Origin: Sphingobacteriaceae bacterium
Lineage (GTDB): Bacteria; Bacteroidota; Bacteroidia; Sphingobacteriales; Sphingobacteriaceae
Direction: 5' to 3'
NCBI GenBank assembly: GCA_029266635.1
Contig: JAQSWM010000003.1
Coordinates: forward strand, 62,001-126,000
DNA length: 64,000 bases
Shown in pieces: positions 49,035-56,620 of this stretch. A model generated the notes under the pieces. It had not been told where the DNA came from. It made no database searches and was given only the letters and a program-made list of their open reading frames with translations. Position numbers and translations under genes: made by a program. The first letter of the stretch is position 1. Every line of letters begins with the position of its first letter.

Positions 49035-50132
49035 TCAGGCGGCTTGTAGTATCATGCTCTCAAAAGTCAGGCCCGGGCCAAAGGCAAAGCTCAGGAGGTT
49101 TTCACCCGATTTCACTTCTTTTAAGAATCGCTTTAGCACAAACAGAACTGTAACGGATGACATATTCCCAAACTCCCTCAGCACATCGAAAGAGTGTTTC
49201 ATACAAAGGGTTGAATTAAAGGCTTCATCGCACACCTCCAGGATCCGCCTGCCTCCGGGATGTACGGCAAGATGATGAATATCCCGAATGTTCATCCTGG
49301 CTTTTGCCACCAGCTTTTCAGTTACAGCATCAATTTTGCTGCTGATGTTCTTAGCAATTTTAGACGAAAGCTTCATTTCAAAACCCGTATCGCCAATGCG
49401 CCAGCCCATATTATCCTTGGCTTCTGTGACGAGTTCATTGTAAAAAGAGTGCATCCGAAACCCATTCTCAGATGACCGGCTACTCTCCGGCTCAACCAGC
49501 ACAGCCGCAGCGCCATCGCTAAAAAGCGAATTGGAAACCCAGTTTTCAAGCGTGCTTGCTTTCTGAAAATGCAGCGTGCACAGCTCCACATCCACAATCA
49601 AAACCTTGGCACCGGCATCCGCACGACAAATATAATCCGCCATTTTTAAGGCATTGAAAGCGCCGTAACAGCCCATGAAATTGATACAAGTACGTTCAAT
49701 AGATTTGTTCAGGCCAAGAGATAGGACTAAGTCAATATCCAGTCCGGGAGCATACATGCCGGTGCAGCTAACGGTGATGAGGTGGGTGATGTGTTGTGGT
49801 TTTAGGTCGGGAATTTGCCGGAACAAATCTTCGCTAGCTGTATGTGCAACCTTTTTCGCGTATTCCTCATAAACCAGACTGCGTTGCCGTGTAGTTGGGA
49901 AAGGTGCAAGCCCCGCTTCATTTCCAAAAAAAGTGTAATCGCCGGAAGCGCTTCCAAAATCTTCAAGTACAGAATACCGATTGTTGATCCCGGAAAGTTC
50001 GTACAGGGTTTTCAGTCGTGCCGCATCATTATCGTTCAACCGGTGCGCTTTCGTCATGAACTGCAATATCTGGTTTTGTTCAAAGCAATGCTGCGGGTTT
50101 GCAGTGCCGATAGCCGAAATAATGCTGTTCAT
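49035..50132 (-). CDS. Type III polyketide synthase
   Basis: A 365-residue chalcone/stilbene-synthase-fold enzyme that extends an acyl-CoA starter with malonyl-CoA to a pyrone, resorcinol or related phenol. The catalytic triad is intact: Cys155 in CINFMGCYGAFNALK, His291 in HHLAVHPGGRRILEV, and Asn323 in REFGNMSSVTVLFVL. Length is normal (350-400). It begins the leftward operon PKS-methyltransferase-FAD oxidoreductase and is divergent from the UbiA gene across 52 bases. Starter and number of extensions cannot be read directly; long-chain acyl starters are typical in bacteria with this gene set. Confidence 0.95.
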   Translation of the reverse strand: MNSIISAIGTANPQHCFEQNQILQFMTKAHRLNDNDAARLKTLYELSGINNRYSVLEDFGSASGDYTFFGNEAGLAPFPTTRQRSLVYEEYAKKVAHTASEDLFRQIPDLKPQHITHLITVSCTGMYAPGLDIDLVLSLGLNKSIERTCINFMGCYGAFNALKMADYICRADAGAKVLIVDVELCTLHFQKASTLENWVSNSLFSDGAAAVLVEPESSRSSENGFRMHSFYNELVTEAKDNMGWRIGDTGFEMKLSSKIAKNISSKIDAVTEKLVAKARMNIRDIHHLAVHPGGRRILEVCDEAFNSTLCMKHSFDVLREFGNMSSVTVLFVLKRFLKEVKSGENLLSFAFGPGLTFESMILQAA

Positions 50133-50184
50133 CAGTTATTTTTTCTAAGTTTATGAAACGGTTGCGCCCCTTAAAGGTTTTGTA

Positions 50185-51063
50185 ATGAATTTTATGCCTT
50201 CTAAATCTTCCTGGCTGCACCTTCGCTTTGCATTTTCACTCTTCCTTCTGCCGGTATTTATTTTCGCTGTAAGCCAGGCTCCACATCCAGATACGGTAAA
50301 ATGCTGGATTGCGTTCTTTTCATGGCACTTTTTTATCTACCCGGCAAGCAATGGCTACAATAGCTATTTTGACAAAGACGAAGGAAGTATTGCTTTGCTC
50401 AAATCTCCGCCGAAAGTAGATAAAAGCCTCTACTGGCTCTCGCTAACCTTAGATCTCGTTGGCATTTTGCTGGCTTTCTTTGTGAGCCTCGAGTTTGTGC
50501 TGGCGGTGATTGTTTATGGTTTGCTTTCAAAGCTGTACAGCCACCCGGCTACGCGGCTGAAGAAATACCCGGTGGTAAGCTTCCTCGTGGTTTTCTTTTT
50601 CCAGGGTGCTTTTGTGTATTACACCAGCTATTCGGCGGTTTCGCAGGTTAGCCTTGGATTGTTGCTGAGCGATAGCCCATTCCTTATCGCCGGACTGATC
50701 TGCTCCTGTTTGATTGGGGCATCGTACCCGCTCACACAGGTTTATCAGCATGAGGAGGACCGCCAAAGAGGCGATGAAACTTTAAGTATGATGCTGGGGA
50801 TAAGAGGATCGTTTTGGTTTGCCGGAACTCTTTTTATTGCTGCCATACTGCTGCAATATCATTACTGGAGCGAGGCAAGTAGGCTATCTATGTTTTACCT
50901 CTTCCTTACCTTTGGTGCGCCAGTGTTTGGGATGTTTGTTTATTGGTTCGCGAAGGTGTGGCAGGATGAGCGAAATGCCAATTTTAAGCTGATGAGCAGG
51001 ATGACTTTTCTCAGCGGAACTATGATGCTGCTGTATTTTGTTGTGGTTTGGATTTCGAAGTAA
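50185..51063 (+). CDS. UbiA-family prenyltransferase beside the type III PKS operon
   Basis: A 292-residue membrane prenyltransferase with about eight helices. The first Asp-rich motif is NGYNSYFDKDEGSIA and the second HEEDRQRGDETLSMMLGIRG, which together bind the Mg-diphosphate of the prenyl donor. UbiA enzymes attach prenyl chains to aromatic acceptors; the divergent type III PKS operon 52 bases away would provide a suitable acceptor. It could instead make a carotenoid- or quinone-related product. No other quinone genes are in the window. Confidence 0.9.
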   Translation: MNFMPSKSSWLHLRFAFSLFLLPVFIFAVSQAPHPDTVKCWIAFFSWHFFIYPASNGYNSYFDKDEGSIALLKSPPKVDKSLYWLSLTLDLVGILLAFFVSLEFVLAVIVYGLLSKLYSHPATRLKKYPVVSFLVVFFFQGAFVYYTSYSAVSQVSLGLLLSDSPFLIAGLICSCLIGASYPLTQVYQHEEDRQRGDETLSMMLGIRGSFWFAGTLFIAAILLQYHYWSEASRLSMFYLFLTFGAPVFGMFVYWFAKVWQDERNANFKLMSRMTFLSGTMMLLYFVVVWISK

Positions 51064-51073
51064 CTGTCACTTA

Positions 51074-51733
51074 CTACATCTCCCCATTCCACTCACCGTA
51101 AAACTGCACTAAATACCTCTCCATAAACTCATGCCGCTTCGCGGCGATCTGCTTTCCGGTTTCAGTATTCATCTTATCCTTGAGGAGTAGAAGCTTTTCG
51201 TAAAAATGGTTGATGGTTGGTGCGCTGCTGGATTTATATTCCTCTTTGCTCATGTTGAGGTTGGGAGCAATCCCGGGATTGTACAATTCCCTGTTTTTGA
51301 ACCCGCCGTACGTAAATGCCCGGGCAATGCCGATGGCGCCAATCGCGTCCAGCCGGTCCGCATCCTGAACCACTTCCAGTTCTTTTGAAGAAAAGCTCAC
51401 AGTCCCAAGACTGGCTTTGAACGACATGTTCCTGATGATCTGCTCCACATGAAACACAACATCTTCATCAACCCCCAGGCTTCTCAGAAATTTGCCCGCA
51501 GTTTTCGGCCCGATCTCCTCATCTCCGTTATGAAACTTGCTATCAGCGATATCATGGAGCAATGCAGCGAGCTCTACAACAATCATATCAACTTGTTCCT
51601 GACTGCCGATGAGTTTGGCATTATTCCAGACACGAAGAATGTGCCACCAGTCATGCCCGGCTTCAGCATTTTGAAGTGTCTGCTGAACATACGCTCGAGT
51701 TTGTTCAATAATAATTTGGTTGTCCGATGCCAT
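51074..51733 (-). CDS. HD-domain hydrolase
   Basis: A 219-residue metal-dependent phosphohydrolase-like protein. Its HD signature is seen as GHDWWHILRVWNNAKLI (first His), ELAALLHDIADSKFHNGDEE (His-Asp pair) and a later VVQDADRLDAIGAIGIARAF. This pattern is the YedJ/uncharacterised HD subgroup found in many bacteria, and resembles nucleotide or phosphate-ester hydrolases. Its ATG overlaps the nucleoside phosphorylase stop by one base, so both probably act on nucleosides or nucleotides, though this is inference. Confidence 0.88.
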   Translation of the reverse strand: MASDNQIIIEQTRAYVQQTLQNAEAGHDWWHILRVWNNAKLIGSQEQVDMIVVELAALLHDIADSKFHNGDEEIGPKTAGKFLRSLGVDEDVVFHVEQIIRNMSFKASLGTVSFSSKELEVVQDADRLDAIGAIGIARAFTYGGFKNRELYNPGIAPNLNMSKEEYKSSSAPTINHFYEKLLLLKDKMNTETGKQIAAKRHEFMERYLVQFYGEWNGEM

Positions 51734-52605
51734 TATATCTTCTCAATAATTTCCAGCGATTCTGTGATCAGCCGCTCGATCAAAGCTTTGGCATCCCTGG
51801 TAAACTCGCCCGTGATACGGTTAGCCAGGATAGCGTTCAGGCTCAGCGCTTCGTGCCCCAGCACTTTGCTGAGCCCGTAAATGCCGGCTGTTTCCATTTC
51901 AAAATTGCTGATGCGGTGATCTCCGGAGCGGAAGTTGGTAATCGCATCAAACATCCCCGGCTGGCTTAAGGCTGCACGCAACACCCGTCCCTGCGGCGCA
52001 TAAAATCCCGGGCAGGTAACCGTAATACCCTGATGAAAATGATTGAAGTGAGAGAGCAAACGGCGGCTTCCGGAACTGATGTACGGTTTTGAAAACCCAC
52101 TTCCGAGATTCATATGTGTTGAGAACGCATCTAAAATCCCGATCTCTTCGTCTGTATCCTGGTGAATGTAAAAGTTTAGCAGGTTGTCTATTCCCAGCCC
52201 AAAAGTGGAGGCAAGCAGGCTGTCGACAGGTATTTCCTTTTGCAATGATCCCGATGTGCCGATGCGGATGATTTGGAGTTGGGTGTGAACGGCTTTAGGG
52301 AGCCGGGTATCGAAATCGATGTTCACAAGTGCATCAAGTTCGTTCAGGACGATGTCGATATTATCGGTGCCAATCCCGGTAGAGACAACGCTCAGCCGTT
52401 TCTTTCCCACATATCCGCAATGCGTAACAAACTCCCGATGCCTGAATTCGCCGTCAATGCTATCAAAGTGCCGGCTTACTTCGCCAACCCGATCCGGATC
52501 GCCTACCAGGATAATGTTGTGGGATATTTCTTCCGGGCGTATATTTAGGTGATAGGCACCGCCCCGTTCGTTGATTATCAGTTCAGACTCAGCTATGTTG
52601 TTCAT
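51733..52605 (-). CDS. Nucleoside phosphorylase (uridine phosphorylase-like)
   Basis: A 290-residue PNP/UDP-family enzyme that splits nucleosides with phosphate to base and ribose-1-phosphate. Visible motifs are ILVGDPDRVGEVSRHFD (phosphate-binding Arg), VVSTGIGTDNIDIVLNEL, IIRIGTSGSLQKEIPVDSL and the late FEMETAGIYGLSKVLGHEA. These are the hallmarks of the NP-I family. Uridine specificity is the closest match, not certain. It forms an operon with the HD hydrolase. Confidence 0.88.
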   Translation of the reverse strand: MNNIAESELIINERGGAYHLNIRPEEISHNIILVGDPDRVGEVSRHFDSIDGEFRHREFVTHCGYVGKKRLSVVSTGIGTDNIDIVLNELDALVNIDFDTRLPKAVHTQLQIIRIGTSGSLQKEIPVDSLLASTFGLGIDNLLNFYIHQDTDEEIGILDAFSTHMNLGSGFSKPYISSGSRRLLSHFNHFHQGITVTCPGFYAPQGRVLRAALSQPGMFDAITNFRSGDHRISNFEMETAGIYGLSKVLGHEALSLNAILANRITGEFTRDAKALIERLITESLEIIEKI

Positions 52606-52680
52606 CGCAAAATTTGCTCAAAACTACACAGATTAAATCAGCCGCACAGCTATAAATCCAATCTTGGAATTAGTTGGAAA

Positions 52681-53355
52681 TCACTCCCCAGCCTTAAATA
52701 TCACCTCGACTTTCGCACGGTAAGTTTGCCCTGACAGAGCCGGATTCCACTTCGGGCCTTCTTTGACCAGACGGATCGCCTCTTCATCACAATAAGCATT
52801 GACTCCATTTTCTACTTTAATCGTAACCGGGTTGCCCCGATCATCCACAGAAAAGCTGAGGCTTACGCTTGCCGGTGCGCTTAGCCCTGCGCCGGAATTT
52901 CTTGTGTTTTGTGCCAGATATTCCCGATATTTTTCCCAACCTATCTGCGGGGAATCCTTTGCTGTGGATTGTCCGGCTTTGTTTATCCCCCGATTTAGTT
53001 CCACATCCACACGCTTCGTTCCAGGTTGCGCAGGCACATCCCGTTTATGGCTGTTCATCCAAAATAAAATACAAGCTGCAATAAACATAAGCCCCGCAGT
53101 GGCGGCAACACTGAGCCGCTGCCACGTAAAGTTGAACAGGTTTTTGTTCTCGTGCTTAATTGCGATCCGCTCCTCCAACTGACGCTGCAGAATGCTCAAA
53201 TGGCTTACCGGATTATGGATATTTGCGAAGCCTTCCAGCGCATCGGCCAGGAACGGATCCTCAAGTGCGTGCTTTTCAAGTTCATGCATCTGTTTGGGAT
53301 CCAACTGCCCATCCAGGTACTGCTGTATCAAAAGTATATCTGTGTTATTTTCCAC
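52681..53355 (-). CDS. Anti-sigma-like membrane protein fused to a TonB C-terminal domain
   Basis: A 224-residue protein in three parts. Residues 1-60 are cytosolic (LLIQQYLDGQLDPKQMHELE, then KHALEDPFLADALEGF), the anti-sigma-like opening common in Bacteroidota. One membrane helix follows (SVAATAGLMFIAACILFWM), then a periplasmic part ending in a TonB-C-like domain (VSLSFSVDDRGNPVTIKVEN, with EEAIRLVKEGPKWNPA). It overlaps the upstream ECF sigma gene by 11 bases, so the pair is a sigma/anti-sigma unit. The TonB-C end could bind the cell wall, a TonB receptor or act as the sensor. Confidence 0.85.
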   Translation of the reverse strand: MENNTDILLIQQYLDGQLDPKQMHELEKHALEDPFLADALEGFANIHNPVSHLSILQRQLEERIAIKHENKNLFNFTWQRLSVAATAGLMFIAACILFWMNSHKRDVPAQPGTKRVDVELNRGINKAGQSTAKDSPQIGWEKYREYLAQNTRNSGAGLSAPASVSLSFSVDDRGNPVTIKVENGVNAYCDEEAIRLVKEGPKWNPALSGQTYRAKVEVIFKAGE

Positions 53356-53923
53356 CGTTCTTCTCCATACAAATTTTGAGGTTCCGCTTGCCGTTTTGAA
53401 TATAACTCTTCACCTTGTTTATATCGTATCCGGTAAGGTCAGCCACCTCCCTATAACATTTTTGTTCCAGGTAAAACAGCTCGATGCTTTTGCGCTGCTC
53501 CTCCGGCAGTTTCTCAATGCATCGTTCCATCAACGTCAGCTCACCCTCGTGTAGTTCCCCTTCCTGCGAATCCGAACTGCCTTGAACTTCAACAAATGAA
53601 TCATCCAGGCTAACGGTCTGGTGCTTGCCCGAATCACGCAGCTCCATCAGGCAATAATTTCTGGCCAGCGTATATAGCCAGCTTTTAAAATTTATCACCT
53701 GGTGAATTCGAAGCTTTTCTACCAATTGTTCAAAGATCTGCATCACAGCATCTTTGCTCTGCGCTTCGTCTTTCAGATATTTAACGCATAAACCAAAAAC
53801 AAGCGGCATATACGGCTCATACAACCTGCCTAAAATATCAAGCGAACCACTTTGCCGGTATTCGGCCAAGAGGGCAGCTTCATTTCTGTCGCCTGCAGCT
53901 GAAGGATGCTTAACAAATTTCAA
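53345..53923 (-). CDS. ECF-type RNA polymerase sigma factor
   Basis: A sigma-70 region-2/region-4 protein of about 192 residues. Region 2 is LYEPYMPLVFGLCVKYLKDE and SKDAVMQIFEQLVEKLRIH, with NFKSWLYTLARNYCLMEL; region 4 is CIEKLPEEQRKSIELFYLEQ and YREVADLTGYDINKVKSYI (helix-turn-helix). I place the start at TTG 53923 (giving MKFVKHPSAAGDRNEAALLA) because that matches the usual length; the frame stays open to another TTG at 53974. It is followed directly by its anti-sigma partner. Target genes are unknown. Confidence 0.87.
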   Translation of the reverse strand: MKFVKHPSAAGDRNEAALLAEYRQSGSLDILGRLYEPYMPLVFGLCVKYLKDEAQSKDAVMQIFEQLVEKLRIHQVINFKSWLYTLARNYCLMELRDSGKHQTVSLDDSFVEVQGSSDSQEGELHEGELTLMERCIEKLPEEQRKSIELFYLEQKCYREVADLTGYDINKVKSYIQNGKRNLKICMEKNGGK

Positions 53924-54055
53924 GTCAGTTCTCCGTGTAGATAGGATGCCAAAATGCACCAAATTCCATAACAAGTATAAAGTTTTTTAGGTGCCTGTGA
54001 ATGTACGCCCGATAATAAAACCTGCTCCAAACAGTTAACTTTAGCAAAAAATTCC

Positions 54056-54796
54056 ATGAAGTATATTTCCGTTGTTGCGATTTTTCTGGTGATGAGTGCC
54101 ACTGATGTTCATGCGCAACTTAAACTTGGCAAAGTAGGCGATGCCATCAAACAAGCGGCAAGCGGAACAAGTGCAAGCCCATCGACTACCGAGATTGCGG
54201 CAGGCTTGAAGGAGGCGCTTGAAAAAGGAGTTTCCGCCAGTGCCGACAGGCTTTCTGTTGCGGATGGTTTTATGGGCAATGCTGCCGTAAAGCTGCTCTT
54301 CCCACCCGAAGCACAAAAGATTGAAAAGGCAGTTCGCGGGCTTGGGATGAATAAGTTGTGCGATGATTTCGTGCTCAGCCTGAACCGTGCCGCCGAGGAT
54401 GCAGCCAAAGAAGCAAAGCCGATTTTTGTGTCGGCGTTAAAGCAGATGAGCATTGCCGATGCATCGAATATTTTACTTGGTGGCAAACAGGATGCAGCCA
54501 CACAATACTTTAAGGCAACAACTACAGACCAGTTAAAAGGTGCATTTGCGCCGGTTATTAAAAACAGCCTCGACAAAGTTGGCGCAACCAAATACTGGAC
54601 AGACATAGCCGCTGCTTACAACAAGGTTCCTCTAACTTCTAAGGTGAATACTGATCTTACTGCTTACGCCACCCAAAAGTCTGTAGACGGGCTGTTTTTT
54701 GAGATAGCCCGGGAAGAACTTAAAATCCGCAGCAACTCCTCACTACGCGGCTCCCCACTGCTGCAAAAGGTTTTTGGCTACGCTGATAAGAAATAA
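54056..54796 (+). CDS. DUF4197 exported protein, first copy
   Basis: A 246-residue periplasmic protein with signal peptide MKYISVVAIFLVMSATDVHA. The rest is the DUF4197 domain: EIAAGLKEALEKGVSASADR, KLLFPPEAQKIEKAVRGLGM, LNRAAEDAAKEAKPIFVSAL, KYWTDIAAAYNKVPL and the closing SPLLQKVFGYADKK. It is mostly helical. The function of DUF4197 is unknown. A second copy (55151-55894) lies 354 bases downstream, with a reversed DUF5808 gene between. This copy lacks the lipobox seen in the second. Confidence 0.9.
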   Translation: MKYISVVAIFLVMSATDVHAQLKLGKVGDAIKQAASGTSASPSTTEIAAGLKEALEKGVSASADRLSVADGFMGNAAVKLLFPPEAQKIEKAVRGLGMNKLCDDFVLSLNRAAEDAAKEAKPIFVSALKQMSIADASNILLGGKQDAATQYFKATTTDQLKGAFAPVIKNSLDKVGATKYWTDIAAAYNKVPLTSKVNTDLTAYATQKSVDGLFFEIAREELKIRSNSSLRGSPLLQKVFGYADKK

Positions 54797-54804
54797 GGCT
54801 GGTT

Positions 54805-55050
54805 TCAACTTAGCAACTCAATAATTAAGAAGCTAAAAAGGAGAATAGCAGGTGTTAGAAAGAGAAGAACATAGGCCGTTTTATGAGCAAAGTTTACAGT
54901 CCAGCCCAGCCCGCTTCTCTTCTCTACTATAATTTCAGGATCATTGGGATTATAATAGAGAATACCCCACTTCCACAAGCTGTCATTCTGTTTATCGAAT
55001 TCGTTCACGGTTAAATTTAAGAACAATCGGCGAATTTGATGTTCGTTCAC
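54805..55050 (-). CDS. Small DUF5808-type membrane protein
   Basis: An 81-residue protein with the DUF5808 core WKWGILYYNPNDPEIIVEKR, then SGLGWTVNFAHKTAYVL, followed by one C-terminal membrane helix (LLFLTPAILLFSFLIIELL). The N-terminus is polar and cytosolic. It is placed leftward between two rightward DUF4197 copies, so it was probably inserted between them or the copies duplicated around it. Function unknown. Confidence 0.78.
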   Translation of the reverse strand: MNEHQIRRLFLNLTVNEFDKQNDSLWKWGILYYNPNDPEIIVEKRSGLGWTVNFAHKTAYVLLFLTPAILLFSFLIIELLS

Positions 55051-55101
55051 GGACCTCGTCCAATCCAGCCAGATTCTAAAGGCAAACTAAAAAGCCTTAA
55101 A

Positions 55102-55150
55102 AGGAGTTATAACTTTTACATCGCAATAGCGAGATGTAAATTATACTCCT
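55102..55150 (+). other. Long imperfect hairpin in the leader of the second DUF4197 gene
   Basis: AGGAGT (55102-55107) pairs with ACTCCT (55145-55150) and TTTACATC (55115-55122) with GATGTAAA (55133-55140), with A/T pairs between and a few bulges. The right arm ends exactly at the ATG (55151), so folding would hide the start site. Confidence 0.55.
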
Positions 55151-55894
55151 ATGAAAAAATTAATAATAGCAAGTTTTGCCACTTGTACTATTCTGCTGGC
55201 AAGCTGCGATACATTGAACCAGGCTGCTCAGGTGTTAAATCAATCCGGCATCGGCATCCCCGGCGTGAGCCCTACATCTTCAGAGGTTTCTTTGGGCTTA
55301 AAACAGGCATTGGAATTCGGTACAACTATGAGCGCTGAGCGGCTTTCTGCCCGCGACGGCTTTCTCGGCAACCTCGCCATCAAACTGCTTTTCCCACCCG
55401 AAGCTCAAAAGGTTGAACGGACACTTCGCGGGCTTGGCTTTAACCAGCTTTGCGATAATGTGGTCATGAGCCTGAACCGGGCTGCTGAAGATGCCGCAGC
55501 TAAGGCAAAGCCGATATTCGTTTCTGCGATTAAGCAGATGACCATCAATGATGCCATGAACATTTTGCTTGGCAATCAGAGCGATGCTGCTACTCAATAT
55601 TTCAAACGTGTAACAACATCGCAGTTGATGTCTGCTTTCAGTCCGGTTATACAAAATAGCCTCGGCAAAGTCGGAGCAACAAAATATTGGGGCGATGTCA
55701 CCAACACCTACAACAAACTCCCGCTCGTTACCAAGATCAATCCTGATCTGACTGGATATGTAACCGAAAGGGCTATAGAAGGCTTATTCTTCGAAATTGC
55801 CAAGGAAGAGCTGCGGATCAGGAGCAACGTTTCTGCCCGCACTACGCCATTGCTACAGAAGGTATTTGGATACGCGGATCAGAACAGAGGATAA
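55151..55894 (+). CDS. DUF4197 lipoprotein, second copy
   Basis: A 247-residue lipoprotein: MKKLIIASFATCTILLASCDT with lipobox LLASC. Its DUF4197 domain matches the first copy along its full length (EVSLGLKQALEFGTTMSAER, KLLFPPEAQKVERTLRGLGF, LNRAAEDAAAKAKPIFVSAI, TPLLQKVFGYADQNRG). The main difference is lipid anchoring versus the soluble first copy, so they may work at two places of the envelope. Ends in a very strong bidirectional terminator. Confidence 0.92.
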   Translation: MKKLIIASFATCTILLASCDTLNQAAQVLNQSGIGIPGVSPTSSEVSLGLKQALEFGTTMSAERLSARDGFLGNLAIKLLFPPEAQKVERTLRGLGFNQLCDNVVMSLNRAAEDAAAKAKPIFVSAIKQMTINDAMNILLGNQSDAATQYFKRVTTSQLMSAFSPVIQNSLGKVGATKYWGDVTNTYNKLPLVTKINPDLTGYVTERAIEGLFFEIAKEELRIRSNVSARTTPLLQKVFGYADQNRG

Positions 55895-55907
55895 TTGTCC
55901 GCTAAAC

Positions 55908-55942
55908 AAAAAAGCCCATCAGCATTGCTGATGGGCTTTTTT
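55908..55942. terminator. Bidirectional intrinsic terminator between DUF4197 and efp
   Basis: AAAAAAGCCCATCAGCA pairs with TGCTGATGGGCTTTTTT: long perfect stem with A-run on one side and T-run on the other, suited to both converging genes. Confidence 0.95.
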
Positions 55943-55960
55943 GTACTACTAAGTTCTAAT

Positions 55961-56521
55961 TTATTTTACACGCTCAATATAGTCTCCGGTGCGGGTATCA
56001 ACTTTGATCTTATCGCCAAGGTTGATGAACATTGGCACCTTGATCTCTACGCCTGTTTCAACTGTGGCGCTTTTCAGAGCGTTGGTAGAAGTATCGCCTT
56101 TTACAGCAGGCTCGGTGTATGTAACTTCAAGCTCCACGCTGGCAGGTGCCTGGGCCATGATCGGCTCATCGCTTTCAAATGCTATGATCACATTCATACC
56201 GTCCTTTAAAAAACGTGCGCTATTTCCAAATAAAGGCTTCGGAATATTGAACTGCTCATATGTGTTGTTATCCATCACCACAAAAAAATCGCCATCATCA
56301 TACAGATATTGGTAATCGCTGGTTTCAACCCTGCAAATCTCAACCTCTTCGTCGGTGCGGAAACGATATTCAACCAGTTTTCCCGACTTTACATTCCGCA
56401 TTCTAGCCTGGTAAAACGCACGAAGATTTCCCGGAGTGCGGTGAATAAATTCCTCTACCGCTACCAGTTCGCCGTTGAAGCGTAAAATGTTACCGTTCTT
56501 TATTTCTGATGCCTTTGCCAT
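55961..56521 (-). CDS. efp: Translation elongation factor P with Asn at the tip
   Basis: A 186-residue EF-P that rescues ribosomes stalled at polyproline. Three beta-barrel domains are recognisable: MAKASEIKNGNILRFNGELV with the domain I loop FIHRTPGNLRAFYQARMRN, the domain II region YLYDDGDFFVVMDNNTYEQF, and the terminal GDKIKVDTRTGDYIERVK. The loop that reaches the peptidyl centre reads TPGN (Asn32) where E. coli has PGK (modified Lys34), so lysine modification by EpmA is not possible here. Lengths and all domains are otherwise normal. A -7-like TACTTTTG lies just upstream of its ATG on the leftward strand. Confidence 0.97.
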   Translation of the reverse strand: MAKASEIKNGNILRFNGELVAVEEFIHRTPGNLRAFYQARMRNVKSGKLVEYRFRTDEEVEICRVETSDYQYLYDDGDFFVVMDNNTYEQFNIPKPLFGNSARFLKDGMNVIIAFESDEPIMAQAPASVELEVTYTEPAVKGDTSTNALKSATVETGVEIKVPMFINLGDKIKVDTRTGDYIERVK

Positions 56522-56580
56522 TTTATCACATTATTTAAGGAGCGCAAAAGTATTAACATATTGCAAATATTATTACATAG

Positions 56581-56620
56581 AGCCGAAATTCCCGAGCCCT
56601 AAAGCCCGGGAAAACGCCGG
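56581..56620. other. Nested inverted repeat between efp and the M16 peptidase gene
   Basis: AGCCG/CGGCT outside and TTCCCG/CGGGAA inside, ending at the M16 stop. There is no T-run, so this is at best a weak terminator for the peptidase gene. Confidence 0.4.
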
